Assembly (NCBI GenBank): GCA_027488935.1
Contig: JAIYAP010000031.1
Coordinates: forward strand, 83,239-147,238
DNA length: 64,000 bases
Direction of reading: 5' to 3'
Source of the DNA: Saprospiraceae bacterium
GTDB lineage: Bacteria > Bacteroidota > Bacteroidia > Chitinophagales > Saprospiraceae
The first letter of the stretch is position 1. The number at the start of each line of letters is the position of its first letter. This document shows positions 10,421-18,043 of the stretch, in pieces. Both the position numbers and the translations under genes were made by a program. The notes beneath the pieces are model-generated. The model searched no databases. It saw only the letters and a program-made list of their open reading frames with translations, and had not been told where the DNA came from.

Positions 10421-11380
10421 CTAGCGTTGGCGATCTTTACCCTTCAGCGCCGCTTTTAATTGCACCGCTTCTTCATAATAATTATGTTCTTGATCTGCCG
10501 TAATCATTTCCAAAGCGGCATCCAAACGTTTGCGCGATCCGGGCAACTGCTTTACTATACAAAACACCTCCCGCCACACGGCATCAATTTTGTGATCCGA
10601 CAATTGCATGGCGCGAAATGCGTGAAAATCCTGCTCGGCTTTTCGATAGGCCCCAAGCTGGTAATAAACATAGCCGCGTAAATAAAGATATTCCGGTTCC
10701 TGATCCTTCGTTGGATGCAGCAATAGATTTAGAGCTTGATCGTATTTTTTCTCCTGGTATAATTGAACCGCTTGATCATAGGGTCCGGCTTGGTTATTTC
10801 CATCTCCCCCACCCATCAAGGTGCCGCCAAAATTACCCGCTCGGTAGGTATTCTTTGCCAAAGCGGCATAAAATGCAGCATCGTCATCCACATTTGCCCC
10901 TTGGTCCTGCCGGGTTTTCGACGGTGTATCTTGAAGGGCAACGGGCGCATCATTGGGCAATGCAGGTTGTACCGAAGTGGTATCGATCAAATTAGGCTGA
11001 TCTGGTGGATGGACGGGCAGCACCGGAACAGATTTTAGCCGAATAAAAAAAATGGTCCCAACGCAAATCAACAATAAAAAACCGATCCCAAAAAGGACCC
11101 TGTTTTTTTTGAGTATCGCTACGATATCAAAGTTCCCCTGCCGGGAAGTAGAAAAATCTGTTTTTTTTTCAGCGGCTGCTTTATCCCAATCCTCAAACTG
11201 GCGCATGATGTGTGCATCCCGCAGCATGTGGTGTACTTTGGCTTCCGCCCTGATCACATTTACGCGCTGAACCAACGCAGCATCCGTTTCGAGCGCTTGC
11301 TCAAAAACGATGCGGTCTGCTTCACTCATGCGATCCTCCAAAAAATCCACGATGTCGTCGTAATCATATTGTTCATTCAT
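10421..11380 (-). CDS. Membrane anti-sigma-like protein with TPR tail
   Basis: A 319-residue single-pass membrane protein. Residues 1-60 are acidic and helical (DIVDFLEDRMSEADRIVFEQ), like the N-terminal sigma-binding part of Bacteroidota anti-sigma factors; I see no HXXXCXXC zinc motif. One membrane helix spans about residues 93-115 (FGIGFLLLICVGTIFFI). It is followed by a Pro/Asp-rich linker and two or three TPR-like pairs (about 205-300). The start overlaps the stop of the sigma-factor gene as ATGA, so the two are translationally coupled, as expected for a regulator and its sigma factor. The function is inferred from this pairing and the N-terminal pattern; a plain TPR membrane protein remains possible. 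Confidence 0.7.
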   Translation of the reverse strand: MNEQYDYDDIVDFLEDRMSEADRIVFEQALETDAALVQRVNVIRAEAKVHHMLRDAHIMRQFEDWDKAAAEKKTDFSTSRQGNFDIVAILKKNRVLFGIGFLLLICVGTIFFIRLKSVPVLPVHPPDQPNLIDTTSVQPALPNDAPVALQDTPSKTRQDQGANVDDDAAFYAALAKNTYRAGNFGGTLMGGGDGNNQAGPYDQAVQLYQEKKYDQALNLLLHPTKDQEPEYLYLRGYVYYQLGAYRKAEQDFHAFRAMQLSDHKIDAVWREVFCIVKQLPGSRKRLDAALEMITADQEHNYYEEAVQLKAALKGKDRQR

Positions 11381-11985
11381 AATCCGAGTATTTCAGCCAC
11401 TAAATCCGGGCGTTTTTCCAAATGTTTTCGAAACTTCTCCCGACAATCTTTAGCCGCCATTTTAGCAACATCTTGATTTTTATACGCCATTTGCTCTGCG
11501 ATCTCTGCCATCGAATAACCAATCGATTGAAGTTCCGTGAGCTTCTGGCACCTGGGATCAATGTCGGTTAATACTTTGGCCAATAGAGCCTTTTGTTCGG
11601 CGCGATCCATTTCTTCACTCAAATTGAAACTGGTTTCCACGTTTTCCTCTTCTGCCGAACGTTGATGCTTTGCGGAAAGCCGACTTTTAGAACGCTGCTT
11701 GGTGAAAAACTGTTGTTTTGCAACACCCACAATGTAGGTTGTCAATTTACTCAAAGCGGGGTTATAAATGCCGTTTTGCACCTGATTAAAAACGGTACAT
11801 AAGGCTTCATTGAGAACCGCCGAGACGTCTCCTTCATTTCCTCCCCGGAAAAAAATTTCCTTCCGAACGGCATTTCTAAGCGAATCGCTGTCATATAAAT
11901 GCCTGAGCGCAGCATTGTATACCGTGGGCGACTTACTTTGAAGTGCATGGAGCAGGTCTTGTTCTTTCTTAAATTGGCTTTTCAT
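11377..11985 (-). CDS. ECF-type RNA polymerase sigma factor
   Basis: A 202-residue protein with a sigma-70 region 2-like helical part (residues 10-95, with LTTYIVGVAKQQFFTKQRSK resembling region 2.3/2.4). An acidic linker follows, then a region 4-like helix-turn-helix (about 130-175: LTELQSIGYSMAEIAEQMAYKNQDVAKMAA). It should direct RNA polymerase to a small regulon, with the overlapping downstream membrane gene as the likely antagonist. This kind of sigma/anti-sigma pair often sits next to TPR-CHAT genes in Saprospiraceae, which may make the CHAT and protease genes its targets; that is an inference. Motifs are divergent, so I rely on overall layout. Confidence 0.72.
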   Translation of the reverse strand: MKSQFKKEQDLLHALQSKSPTVYNAALRHLYDSDSLRNAVRKEIFFRGGNEGDVSAVLNEALCTVFNQVQNGIYNPALSKLTTYIVGVAKQQFFTKQRSKSRLSAKHQRSAEEENVETSFNLSEEMDRAEQKALLAKVLTDIDPRCQKLTELQSIGYSMAEIAEQMAYKNQDVAKMAAKDCREKFRKHLEKRPDLVAEILGL

Positions 11986-12245
11986 TGCTTATTGCCGTTA
12001 AAACGAATAAAGTAAGTTTATACCAAGATTAAAGTGGATTTAACGGATCATAGAAAAAAAACGAGCATAAGAAATAAGTTTTAGGCTTTTGTAGGTGCGC
12101 GGGCAACCTGCGCAGCAAAGATAACATTTCAGGCATATACCCCTCGGCCAGCGTCTACTTTTATCATGTTAAACTTGTTGTGGGGGAATGGAAGTTGAAA
12201 ACGGGGCAAAACAGCCATGTTTGCGATTGCTGGGCGCAAGCCGTG

Positions 12246-12337
12246 ACATCGTTGCTTTTTGCATTAATTATGACTTCCTTAAGGTGGGTCACTTTGCTCC
12301 GTTACAGGTGGGTCAGTATGGGCGTTAAATTCAATAT
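12246..12337 (+). repeat. Copy A of IS21-end-like interspersed repeat
   Basis: Shares with 17929-18017 the segments ACATCGT(T/C)GCTTTTTGCATTAA, GGTGGGTCACTTTGC(A/T)CCGTTAC and GGTGGGTCAGTA(T/C)GGGC in the same order and orientation. The GTGGGTCA-N-CCGTTAC pattern repeated twice in tandem resembles the internally repeated termini of IS21-family elements. No istA/istB gene is nearby, so this would be a relic end. The family assignment is an inference; the repetition is directly visible. Confidence 0.7.
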
Positions 12338-12356
12338 AATCATTCATAATCCTGTC

Positions 12357-12421
12357 ACCCCTTCGGGGTTCTGAATAACCATCATCGCCTATTTTCTAGA
12401 ATCTTGACACCCCTTCGGGGT
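12357..12421. repeat. Pair of ACCCCTTCGGGGT hairpins
   Basis: Two identical 13-nt stem-loops (12357-12369 and 12409-12421), 52 bp apart, each preceded by TG(T/A)C and followed by TT(C/T)TG. They follow directly on copy A of the interspersed repeat. They may be REP-like elements or the remains of an element end; no function can be assigned. Confidence 0.6.
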
Positions 12422-12980
12422 TTTGGTGCGTTTTTTTCGGCTTGGAGGGTATAAAACATAAATCCAACGTAGCAAACCCTATACAACAAGCCCTACACAA
12501 AATCAAAAACCAGTGAACAAATCCAAATGGACCAAACCCAACGCACTTACCTGGCCTAGAAAAAAACCAAAAACCCAAACCCAACGTGGGCTGTCATCCT
12601 TCTATGTTGCAAACCAAGAGCGAAGAGCGATTTTCTTCAGTTTTTTGCGTTATTTTTAGGCAACCCTGATCCGTTGGCGCAAAGCAGGCTTTTTAGAAAG
12701 GGGGATGATTGTCCCCCTTCCCAAAAAAGTCGCGGTATTTCCAGTGTAACCTTTCACCGTGACGCAAAGCAGGCTTATATGGTTTTTCGGGCAACATCAG
12801 GTTTAACACAACTAATCTTCTATAAGCGGACATGAATTTTACATGCCGCAAGGCTTCGAATTACGTTAGCAAAATGAGAGGACGTAGTCTGAGGGAAACG
12901 GACTATAAAAGCCGTAAGGATGACAAATCGTTGGACCTCTCAAGAGATTTAGATATTAACCTGATGGTTTTAATTGCATT

Positions 12981-14063
12981 TTATCCAGTTTGGGATGTTA
13001 TTGAATCAAGGTGAACATATGGTTTCCCATTACGCCACACATATCGGATGCGACTAAGCAGTTTTCGGGCTATTTTTATGATGGCATGCTGAGCGTCCAT
13101 TCGTTTTTTGTAGTTCAGATAATGCATCATCATTTCAGTATCTTGTTGTAAAGAGCGCCATGCGCATTCAATCAAGGCTGTCCGTAGTTTTTTGTTCCCC
13201 CTACTTGTTCTATGCCCAACACGATCCTGATCTCCAGAACTATCGGTTTTAGGCACTAATCCTACGTAAAAACAAAGTTCATCTAAACTCTTGAACCGAT
13301 TGATATCAATGATTTCACTCAAAAAAAGCACTGCACTTAGTAGACCCACCCCAGGAACACTTGTTAGCAGTTTCATGATCGGATTGTAAGGTTCCGTTTT
13401 GAACAACTGCCTTATTTGGCGCATAATTTTCCGTTCCATTTCACGGGCTGCCTCATATTCTTGAAGAAGCGAGTTCAATACGTCATCGGTTTTCCCTTGT
13501 TCATTTAACCACTTTATAAATTCCTTTGTCCATGTCCATTCCACCAAAACACCTCCAGGCGGATAAATCTTAAAAAAATGCATGTGCATTTTAATTCGAT
13601 TCATGGCACGCCGGCGATTAGTTGATATCGACCACCGGCGCCGTACCAAAGCCCGATCCCTTTGTTGTTTGTCATTCGGTACATAAATGGCCTCCAACTG
13701 TCCGCTACTTAATGACCGTGCTATCTTTCGACTATCTCGTACATCATTCTTTTGTTGACGCTCTTTGTCTGTTGTCGGTATATCAGCCGCATGTGCTACA
13801 ATTGTCTTGATACCTGCCTGCGTTAACTCTCGTTGGGCCCAAAATCCACAAAATCCGGCTTCATAAGCGCACATATACGTTCCACCAGGAAAAAAGCGAT
13901 GTAAAAAACTAATCAGTGCCTGCGGATCAGGGGGAGACAAGTGAATTGTTTTTTGATGCATGTCACCAACAATTACACTAACCCGCCAACTTTTCCGATG
14001 AACATCTATTCCTACAAAAATTTGTTGCCCACTAAAATCCAGTATTCTACCTTGTGATTCCAT
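12981..14063 (-). CDS. IS110-family transposase (DEDD recombinase)
   Basis: A 360-residue transposase that excises and inserts its element through a RuvC-like DEDD domain and a C-terminal serine-bearing Tnp_20 domain. The acidic residues appear as Asp20 (VGIDVHRKSW), Glu68 (CAYEAGFCG), Asp107 and Asp110 (KNDVRDSRKIA). The C-terminal part carries LLTSVPGVGLLSAVLFLSE (residues 232-250) and GHRTSRGNKKLR with Ser287 as the candidate catalytic serine. Length and domain order are complete, so the element may still be active. Recent work shows IS110 recombinases use a bridge RNA encoded in the non-coding ends; the region just upstream here is structured. Confidence 0.93.
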   Translation of the reverse strand: MESQGRILDFSGQQIFVGIDVHRKSWRVSVIVGDMHQKTIHLSPPDPQALISFLHRFFPGGTYMCAYEAGFCGFWAQRELTQAGIKTIVAHAADIPTTDKERQQKNDVRDSRKIARSLSSGQLEAIYVPNDKQQRDRALVRRRWSISTNRRRAMNRIKMHMHFFKIYPPGGVLVEWTWTKEFIKWLNEQGKTDDVLNSLLQEYEAAREMERKIMRQIRQLFKTEPYNPIMKLLTSVPGVGLLSAVLFLSEIIDINRFKSLDELCFYVGLVPKTDSSGDQDRVGHRTSRGNKKLRTALIECAWRSLQQDTEMMMHYLNYKKRMDAQHAIIKIARKLLSRIRYVWRNGKPYVHLDSITSQTG

Positions 14064-14185
14064 TTTACTTCGAGTTGAATGAGTTATTGAATAGATTTGA
14101 CACCTAAAAATAACTCTTCACTCGAAGTTTTTTATACACTCGAATTTTGTGGTCTCTTTCCCACTGCAAACATAAAGTCTGAGGG
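14064..14185 (-). ncRNA. Candidate IS110 bridge-RNA / structured 5' leader
   Basis: The 122 bp between the transposase start and the putative element edge hold a long imperfect hairpin: 14067-14088 (ACTTCGAGTTGAATGAG...) pairs with 14109-14128 (...CTCTTCACTCGAAGT) with two small bulges and a 20-nt loop. In the IS110 group the guide (bridge) RNA comes from the end preceding the recombinase gene. Position and structure fit, but I cannot identify the target- and donor-binding loops, and known bridge RNAs are often longer than this space. Confidence 0.35.
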
Positions 14186-14327
14186 CCGGTGCTTCCCCTT
14201 TGAAAATCAAACATTTGCGACATGTTAAAGGGGAAGCACCGGACGGAAGGATCTAGCCAGGGGTATGGCGTTTCACCCTTGGCTAGATCCTTCCCCTTTA
14301 CCCGCCGAAGTTTTAACGTAGGCGGGT
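14186..14327. repeat. Array of three strong hairpins next to the IS110 edge
   Basis: Hairpin 1: a perfect 16-bp stem, CCGGTGCTTCCCCTTT (14186-14201) with 14227-14242. Hairpin 2: 20 bp with a single G-U pair, 14245-14264 with 14275-14294, and a 10-nt loop (core GGAAGGATCTAGCCA). Hairpin 3: ACCCGCC (14300-14306) with GGCGGGT (14321-14327). A weaker TCCCCG/CGGGGA pair lies at 14340-14379. The rest of the gap to 14543 shows nothing else. The array could be a non-autonomous element, a REP-like insertion target or a structured RNA. Confidence 0.75.
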
Positions 14328-14543
14328 CTTTACGTACGCTCCCCGATTGATTTATAATAATTTGACATCCTAACGGGGAAAGTAAAAAGCCTCAGGATGA
14401 CACCCACACGGGCGGGGCATAACCGCTTCACGCTGATCGAAAATCTCGACAAAATATAATCACCATCCCGTTAGCCAAAGACATGCAGTTGCAAACGAAA
14501 CCCTCCGTGATTGCGAAACAGCATAATGCTCGAAATCCATTTT

Positions 14544-16712
14544 TTAATACCGCGCTAAACAAACCGGTGTAGACAAAGGCAACCCGCAGCGAGGGCAAAT
14601 TGGCCCAAGCCCCTTGATTGAAAATACCGAATTTTGAATACGTTCAGCCAAATCAGTACAAGATTTCACTGAACTAAGTTTTGATAAATTTCCTTTAAGG
14701 GCAGCGTTTTCTTTGTAAACATTATATTCCCCTACAGTTGTCAAAAGTTCAACATATTGTTCCTTCTGATATCTTACAATTGAATTGTCGATACCTTTCC
14801 CTAAATAGTAATTATTGTCAAATTTTCTTAAAACCTGCTCAATTTCAGAATCAGAGACTCCAGGATATTGAAACCTTAGCTCTTTAACCAAATTTCCAGT
14901 AGAGTTTACCTCAATTTTCAGATTATTAATCTTTTCTTTAATTTTTTCCCTTAACGCATCATTCTCTTGCGCAATTTTCGCCTCCTCTTGTCTTTCAAGA
15001 AATGCTTGCCATTCCTGTTTTGCTCTTATTTCATCTTGTCTTTTAATTTCAGCCAGCCTAATCTTCTCTTGTTCGAGTTGTTCCGCGTGCTCAATATTTT
15101 TTATGTTTTCCGCATATTCAGCCTCAGCCTTATCAACCGTTTTTTCCGCCGCCACCATACGCGCACGCAAATCCTTCAAGTCCTTATTCTCCTTTATTTT
15201 CGAGGATACGGACGCACGTTTATCCGATTCCGATCCCTCCAGGTTACTCCGAGCCATTTTGATCCCACCTTTAAATACATCCTGGACAAATTGATCCAAT
15301 TGAGGTTTTAAGGCCTTCAAATATAAAACATCTGCAATGACGCTAAGGACCGGATCTGCTACCACAGCCGCTTTTATTTGATGAAACATATCAAAGACCA
15401 AGGCATTTGCAATTTTCTTGGTGGCAGAAAGCGCGACGGATTCGCTTGCGCTTAACTCTACATCCAAGACTTCGTTTGCTTTTGCCAAATCATCCAATAT
15501 CGTTTCCGCCTTTTTCGCACTCATCGCTCTATCCAGGCTGTTTTCTTTCGGCAGAAAATAATCTTCGTGTTTAAAGGAAGACTCGATTGGACGTTCATCT
15601 GGCACTTTAATATTTTCCTCCGGCACAGCTTCAACGTTCGGAGTCTCTTCAGAAACCGGTGCTTTTTGCTCGATGGAAGGTCTGTTGTCCGGTGCCGAGC
15701 CATTTGCACCGTTGATGTCTGTTGGAACTTTATTAGCACCAACATTACCCGTCTCCGGGCTTTGGGGTGTTGGCCCACCCGCCCCGTTACCGCCTGAAGG
15801 CGGCTTTGGATTAGATGGCGGGGTAACATTTATATGGTCTGGATCAAGATTATCCAGGTAAATACCATGGTCTAAGATGCCCGCCCAACTTGCCGGACTA
15901 GGCAAACTTGCTAATACCGCATTATATTGATTGGCTGCTTTTTCGCGCGCTTGATCATCCCCTGCTGGTTTCTTTTGGTTTACTTTTTCTTTTAAAGCGG
16001 CTACCTCTTTATAAATATTTTCTAGATCAGGAGCCTGCCCCACACTTTTGGCAACTTCTTTGGCAAATACTTTCTTTGCCTCCCTGTGTATTTTTTGATT
16101 TTGAGCAGTGACCTGTTTTATTTGTACCGCCAAATCAGTCACTTCGTTATTTTGGCGGGCCACTTCATTGGCGCCAAAGAAGGTAAAAATGGTAAATATG
16201 GTGAAACAATAATAGGTACGAAAAATACCAGCCTGTAACTTCGAAAACCGTTTACCCAAACTGAGGCGATGCACCAATGGAAATACCAAAGTAAGTACCA
16301 GCGATGCGATTCCTAAAGGCAGCAGCCACATTCGGAGAAAGAACAGTTGTTCAAGTCTGGCTTTTATGGCAACGATTACACCGTGCATTTGATAAATGGT
16401 TGATTCCTGAAGATCAACATTATCCACCGCATTTAAATACAACTGCATAAAGGCATAAAAGCCGGTGGTAACGACGAAAGGACCTAACAAATACACACCG
16501 ATTTCAGCTGCTCGCAAACGGAGAGCAAACGTTTTGTTATGTAAAACCCAGTTCGGTGTTTTAGAAAATAACAGCCCCATCTTTTTGGGCGAATAGGACA
16601 GATCCGATACCTTAAAATCCGTTTCAGGATCATGAAAATATTTGATATGGCTTACAAAGGCCGCACAAAACAAAAATGGTGCGATGGAAAGTAGAAACAG
16701 GGCGTAAATCAT
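14544..16712 (-). CDS. Multi-pass membrane protein with coiled coil and CxxC tail
   Basis: A 722-residue protein I cannot place in a family. Hydrophobic segments lie at about residues 2-22, 70-92, 128-147 and 166-182. They are followed by a helical region, a Pro/Gly/Asn-rich linker (about 300-395) and a globular helical part (about 400-490). A long charged coiled coil (about 500-600, Glu/Lys/Arg/Ala-rich) and a C-terminal GPICPRCGLPLSTPVC motif follow, which could bind zinc. It is 55 bp downstream of the EAD11-like gene on the same strand and probably co-transcribed with it from the promoter at 17770-17796. A partnership in a membrane-acting conflict or signalling system is an inference from that neighbour. 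Confidence 0.75.
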   Translation of the reverse strand: MIYALFLLSIAPFLFCAAFVSHIKYFHDPETDFKVSDLSYSPKKMGLLFSKTPNWVLHNKTFALRLRAAEIGVYLLGPFVVTTGFYAFMQLYLNAVDNVDLQESTIYQMHGVIVAIKARLEQLFFLRMWLLPLGIASLVLTLVFPLVHRLSLGKRFSKLQAGIFRTYYCFTIFTIFTFFGANEVARQNNEVTDLAVQIKQVTAQNQKIHREAKKVFAKEVAKSVGQAPDLENIYKEVAALKEKVNQKKPAGDDQAREKAANQYNAVLASLPSPASWAGILDHGIYLDNLDPDHINVTPPSNPKPPSGGNGAGGPTPQSPETGNVGANKVPTDINGANGSAPDNRPSIEQKAPVSEETPNVEAVPEENIKVPDERPIESSFKHEDYFLPKENSLDRAMSAKKAETILDDLAKANEVLDVELSASESVALSATKKIANALVFDMFHQIKAAVVADPVLSVIADVLYLKALKPQLDQFVQDVFKGGIKMARSNLEGSESDKRASVSSKIKENKDLKDLRARMVAAEKTVDKAEAEYAENIKNIEHAEQLEQEKIRLAEIKRQDEIRAKQEWQAFLERQEEAKIAQENDALREKIKEKINNLKIEVNSTGNLVKELRFQYPGVSDSEIEQVLRKFDNNYYLGKGIDNSIVRYQKEQYVELLTTVGEYNVYKENAALKGNLSKLSSVKSCTDLAERIQNSVFSIKGLGPICPRCGLPLSTPVCLARY

Positions 16713-16767
16713 GGTTGTGGTATTTTATAAGTTGGAATTAGGCGATATAAACTGAAACCAGGATACC

Positions 16768-17691
16768 TTAATGCGATACATCGGCATGGTCATCCTCAAA
16801 ATCAGGAATTAGTACATCGGTGGGCAGTAAATGGGCAAAATCCGAAACGCTATACCCTTCTATAAAATGATGACCATGTACATTAAAACCGTATTTATTG
16901 AATCCATCGGCATCAAACCCTTTGAGATCGTAACCATGTTGGTCATACCGATTGCCAAAGATGGAAAGTCCGCTCAAACTTGAAAAGGCAGCACCCAGGA
17001 AGATGCCAGCCAGCCCGGCAACGCCTGCTGTTTTGATTTTTTCATAGCGCAATTTGTATTGTGCAATTTGCTGCTCCAATACCTTTATTTCACTTTCCTT
17101 ATGCCGTCTTTCATTGATGAGACTTAGCAACGCACCCGGATTGGAAGAGAGCAAATGTGAAAACAACTGCAGGGCGGATGCGCTAAATGCCGCTGTCGCC
17201 CCAACAGATTGCACCCAAAACTGGATCAATGCGGCCGCATCGGCCATTTTACCGTTGGTACGGTACAACTCCGCTGCCAAGCCTTTAAGTTGGTTGAATA
17301 AAGCGGGACTGGTGGTTTGTAGTTTGCAGAGCAGTTCATCGGTTTGCGCAAATGGTTTTTCGAGCAGGGCCATTTGGCTAAAAGAGCGTTCCAGCATCCT
17401 TTCAATTTCCATTTGTTTCTGCTTCAAGATGCCCGGACTGATGCGCAGCTCCATTTCCGTGAGCAGGGTAAGCAAGGCATAAGACAAGCGATTCCGATCC
17501 GTTTTGGGGTAATCCCGATCGACCTGATGCAGCCGTTCCCAGTTGCTATATTGCCCTTCCAGCAGAATTACCTGATCGCGTTCGCCCGATCCCTCAAACA
17601 ATAATTTTGCCATGGAAAAAGCAGCGCGTAAATCATCGACTGCAATCAGCGCGCGTACTTGTTCGAATACTCCTTTATCCGCTTGTAACAT
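16768..17691 (-). CDS. EAD11-like effector-associated domain protein with Gly-rich membrane segment
   Basis: A 307-residue protein. Residues 7-82 match the pattern of effector-associated domain 11: a short helical hairpin, then QVILLEGQYSNWERL and TDRNRLSYALLTLLTEMEL. EADs mediate like-with-like assembly of effectors in bacterial conflict systems. A helical region and short coiled coil follow. A glycine-zipper-like hydrophobic segment (221-245: GVAGLAGIFLGAAFSSLSG) may insert in a membrane, and residues 248-275 hold pentapeptide-like repeats of the form GYDxxGFDxxGFNxxG. It is the first gene of a two-gene operon with the multi-pass membrane protein. The EAD call rests on pattern memory and is fairly strong; the role of the rest is unknown. 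Confidence 0.75.
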   Translation of the reverse strand: MLQADKGVFEQVRALIAVDDLRAAFSMAKLLFEGSGERDQVILLEGQYSNWERLHQVDRDYPKTDRNRLSYALLTLLTEMELRISPGILKQKQMEIERMLERSFSQMALLEKPFAQTDELLCKLQTTSPALFNQLKGLAAELYRTNGKMADAAALIQFWVQSVGATAAFSASALQLFSHLLSSNPGALLSLINERRHKESEIKVLEQQIAQYKLRYEKIKTAGVAGLAGIFLGAAFSSLSGLSIFGNRYDQHGYDLKGFDADGFNKYGFNVHGHHFIEGYSVSDFAHLLPTDVLIPDFEDDHADVSH

Positions 17692-17769
17692 ACCTCTGAT
17701 AATGTTAAAAAAATGAGTTGCTATCTCAATAAGATCGATTCAATATCCGCAAAGCCTGTAAATGCAAAG

Positions 17770-17796
17770 CAAAAATATATATTTTTTATTTGTCAA
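17770..17796 (-). promoter_or_regulatory. Bacteroidota-type promoter for the EAD11-like operon
   Basis: On the - strand, TTGAC at the upstream end, then a 14-bp A/T-only spacer, then TATTTTTG, which fits the Bacteroidota -7 consensus TAnnTTTG. The spacing from TTG to TA is 16 bp, slightly short of typical. The predicted transcript starts about 70 nt before the start codon at 17691. Confidence 0.5.
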
Positions 17797-17928
17797 GTAT
17801 GTTTTGGCTTTATTATTTTAACGAATGTGTATTATTAGGTTTGTAGGGTTTAATTGAACCTTCTTATACTGGAATTGGGTTTCGGCCCGCTTAGGCTACA
17901 TGTCTGCGTCTACGGTGTGTAGGCAGCA

Positions 17929-18017
17929 ACATCGTCGCTTTTTGCATTAAATCCAAATCCCTTCAGGTGGGTCACTTTGCACCGTTACGGGTGGGTCAGT
18001 ACGGGCCATTATATTCA
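17929..18017 (+). repeat. Copy B of IS21-end-like interspersed repeat
   Basis: Starts ACATCGTCGCTTTTTGCATTAA and contains GGTGGGTCACTTTGCACCGTTAC followed by GGTGGGTCAGTACGGGCC, in the same orientation as copies A and C. It sits immediately downstream of the ATPase gene, at the left edge of the ZorAB-like module. Confidence 0.7.
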
Positions 18018-18043
18018 AACGAAACCCCTTCTCGCCTAACTCT

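Larger units (their letters stand above)
11986..12885. other. Repeat-rich intergenic region, no credible gene
   Basis: About 900 bp without a convincing gene; the short open frames lack family signals. It holds copy A of the IS21-end-like repeat (12246-12337), two ACCCCTTCGGGGT hairpins, and a direct repeat CGCAAAGCAGGCTT at 12678-12691 and 12763-12776. Between the two repeat copies is a hairpin, AAGGGGGA at 12698-12705 with TCCCCCTT at 12712-12719. It looks like debris of several past insertions to the left of the IS110 element. Confidence 0.7.
12886..14185 (-). mobile_element. IS110-family insertion element (about 1.29 kb)
   Basis: Contains one full-length IS110 transposase. The 10-bp direct repeat AGTCTGAGGG occurs at 12886-12895 and 14176-14185, 1290 bp apart, with about 95 bp after and 122 bp before the coding region. 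That spacing fits IS110 elements (about 1.2-1.5 kb), which lack terminal inverted repeats and share a short core with their target. The right edge abuts a strong hairpin array, and several IS110 members target REP-like stem-loops. The boundaries are inferred from the repeat only. Confidence 0.6.
17692..18043. other. Intergenic gap between the EAD11-like operon and the defence island
   Basis: 352 bp with no gene. It holds the promoter at 17770-17796 and copy B of the interspersed repeat (17929-18017), which ends only about 26 bp from the stop of the GHKL-ATPase gene. I see no clear intrinsic terminator for that gene here. Confidence 0.7.

Noticed and set aside
12396..12584. 62-codon frame in the repeat-rich gap
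   Set aside because: Low-complexity Phe/Gly/Cys composition, no homology pattern, and overlaps a hairpin repeat.
12698..12719. AAGGGGGA/TCCCCCTT hairpin as a terminator
   Set aside because: No gene ends close by on either strand and no clean T-run follows; kept only as part of the repeat-rich gap.
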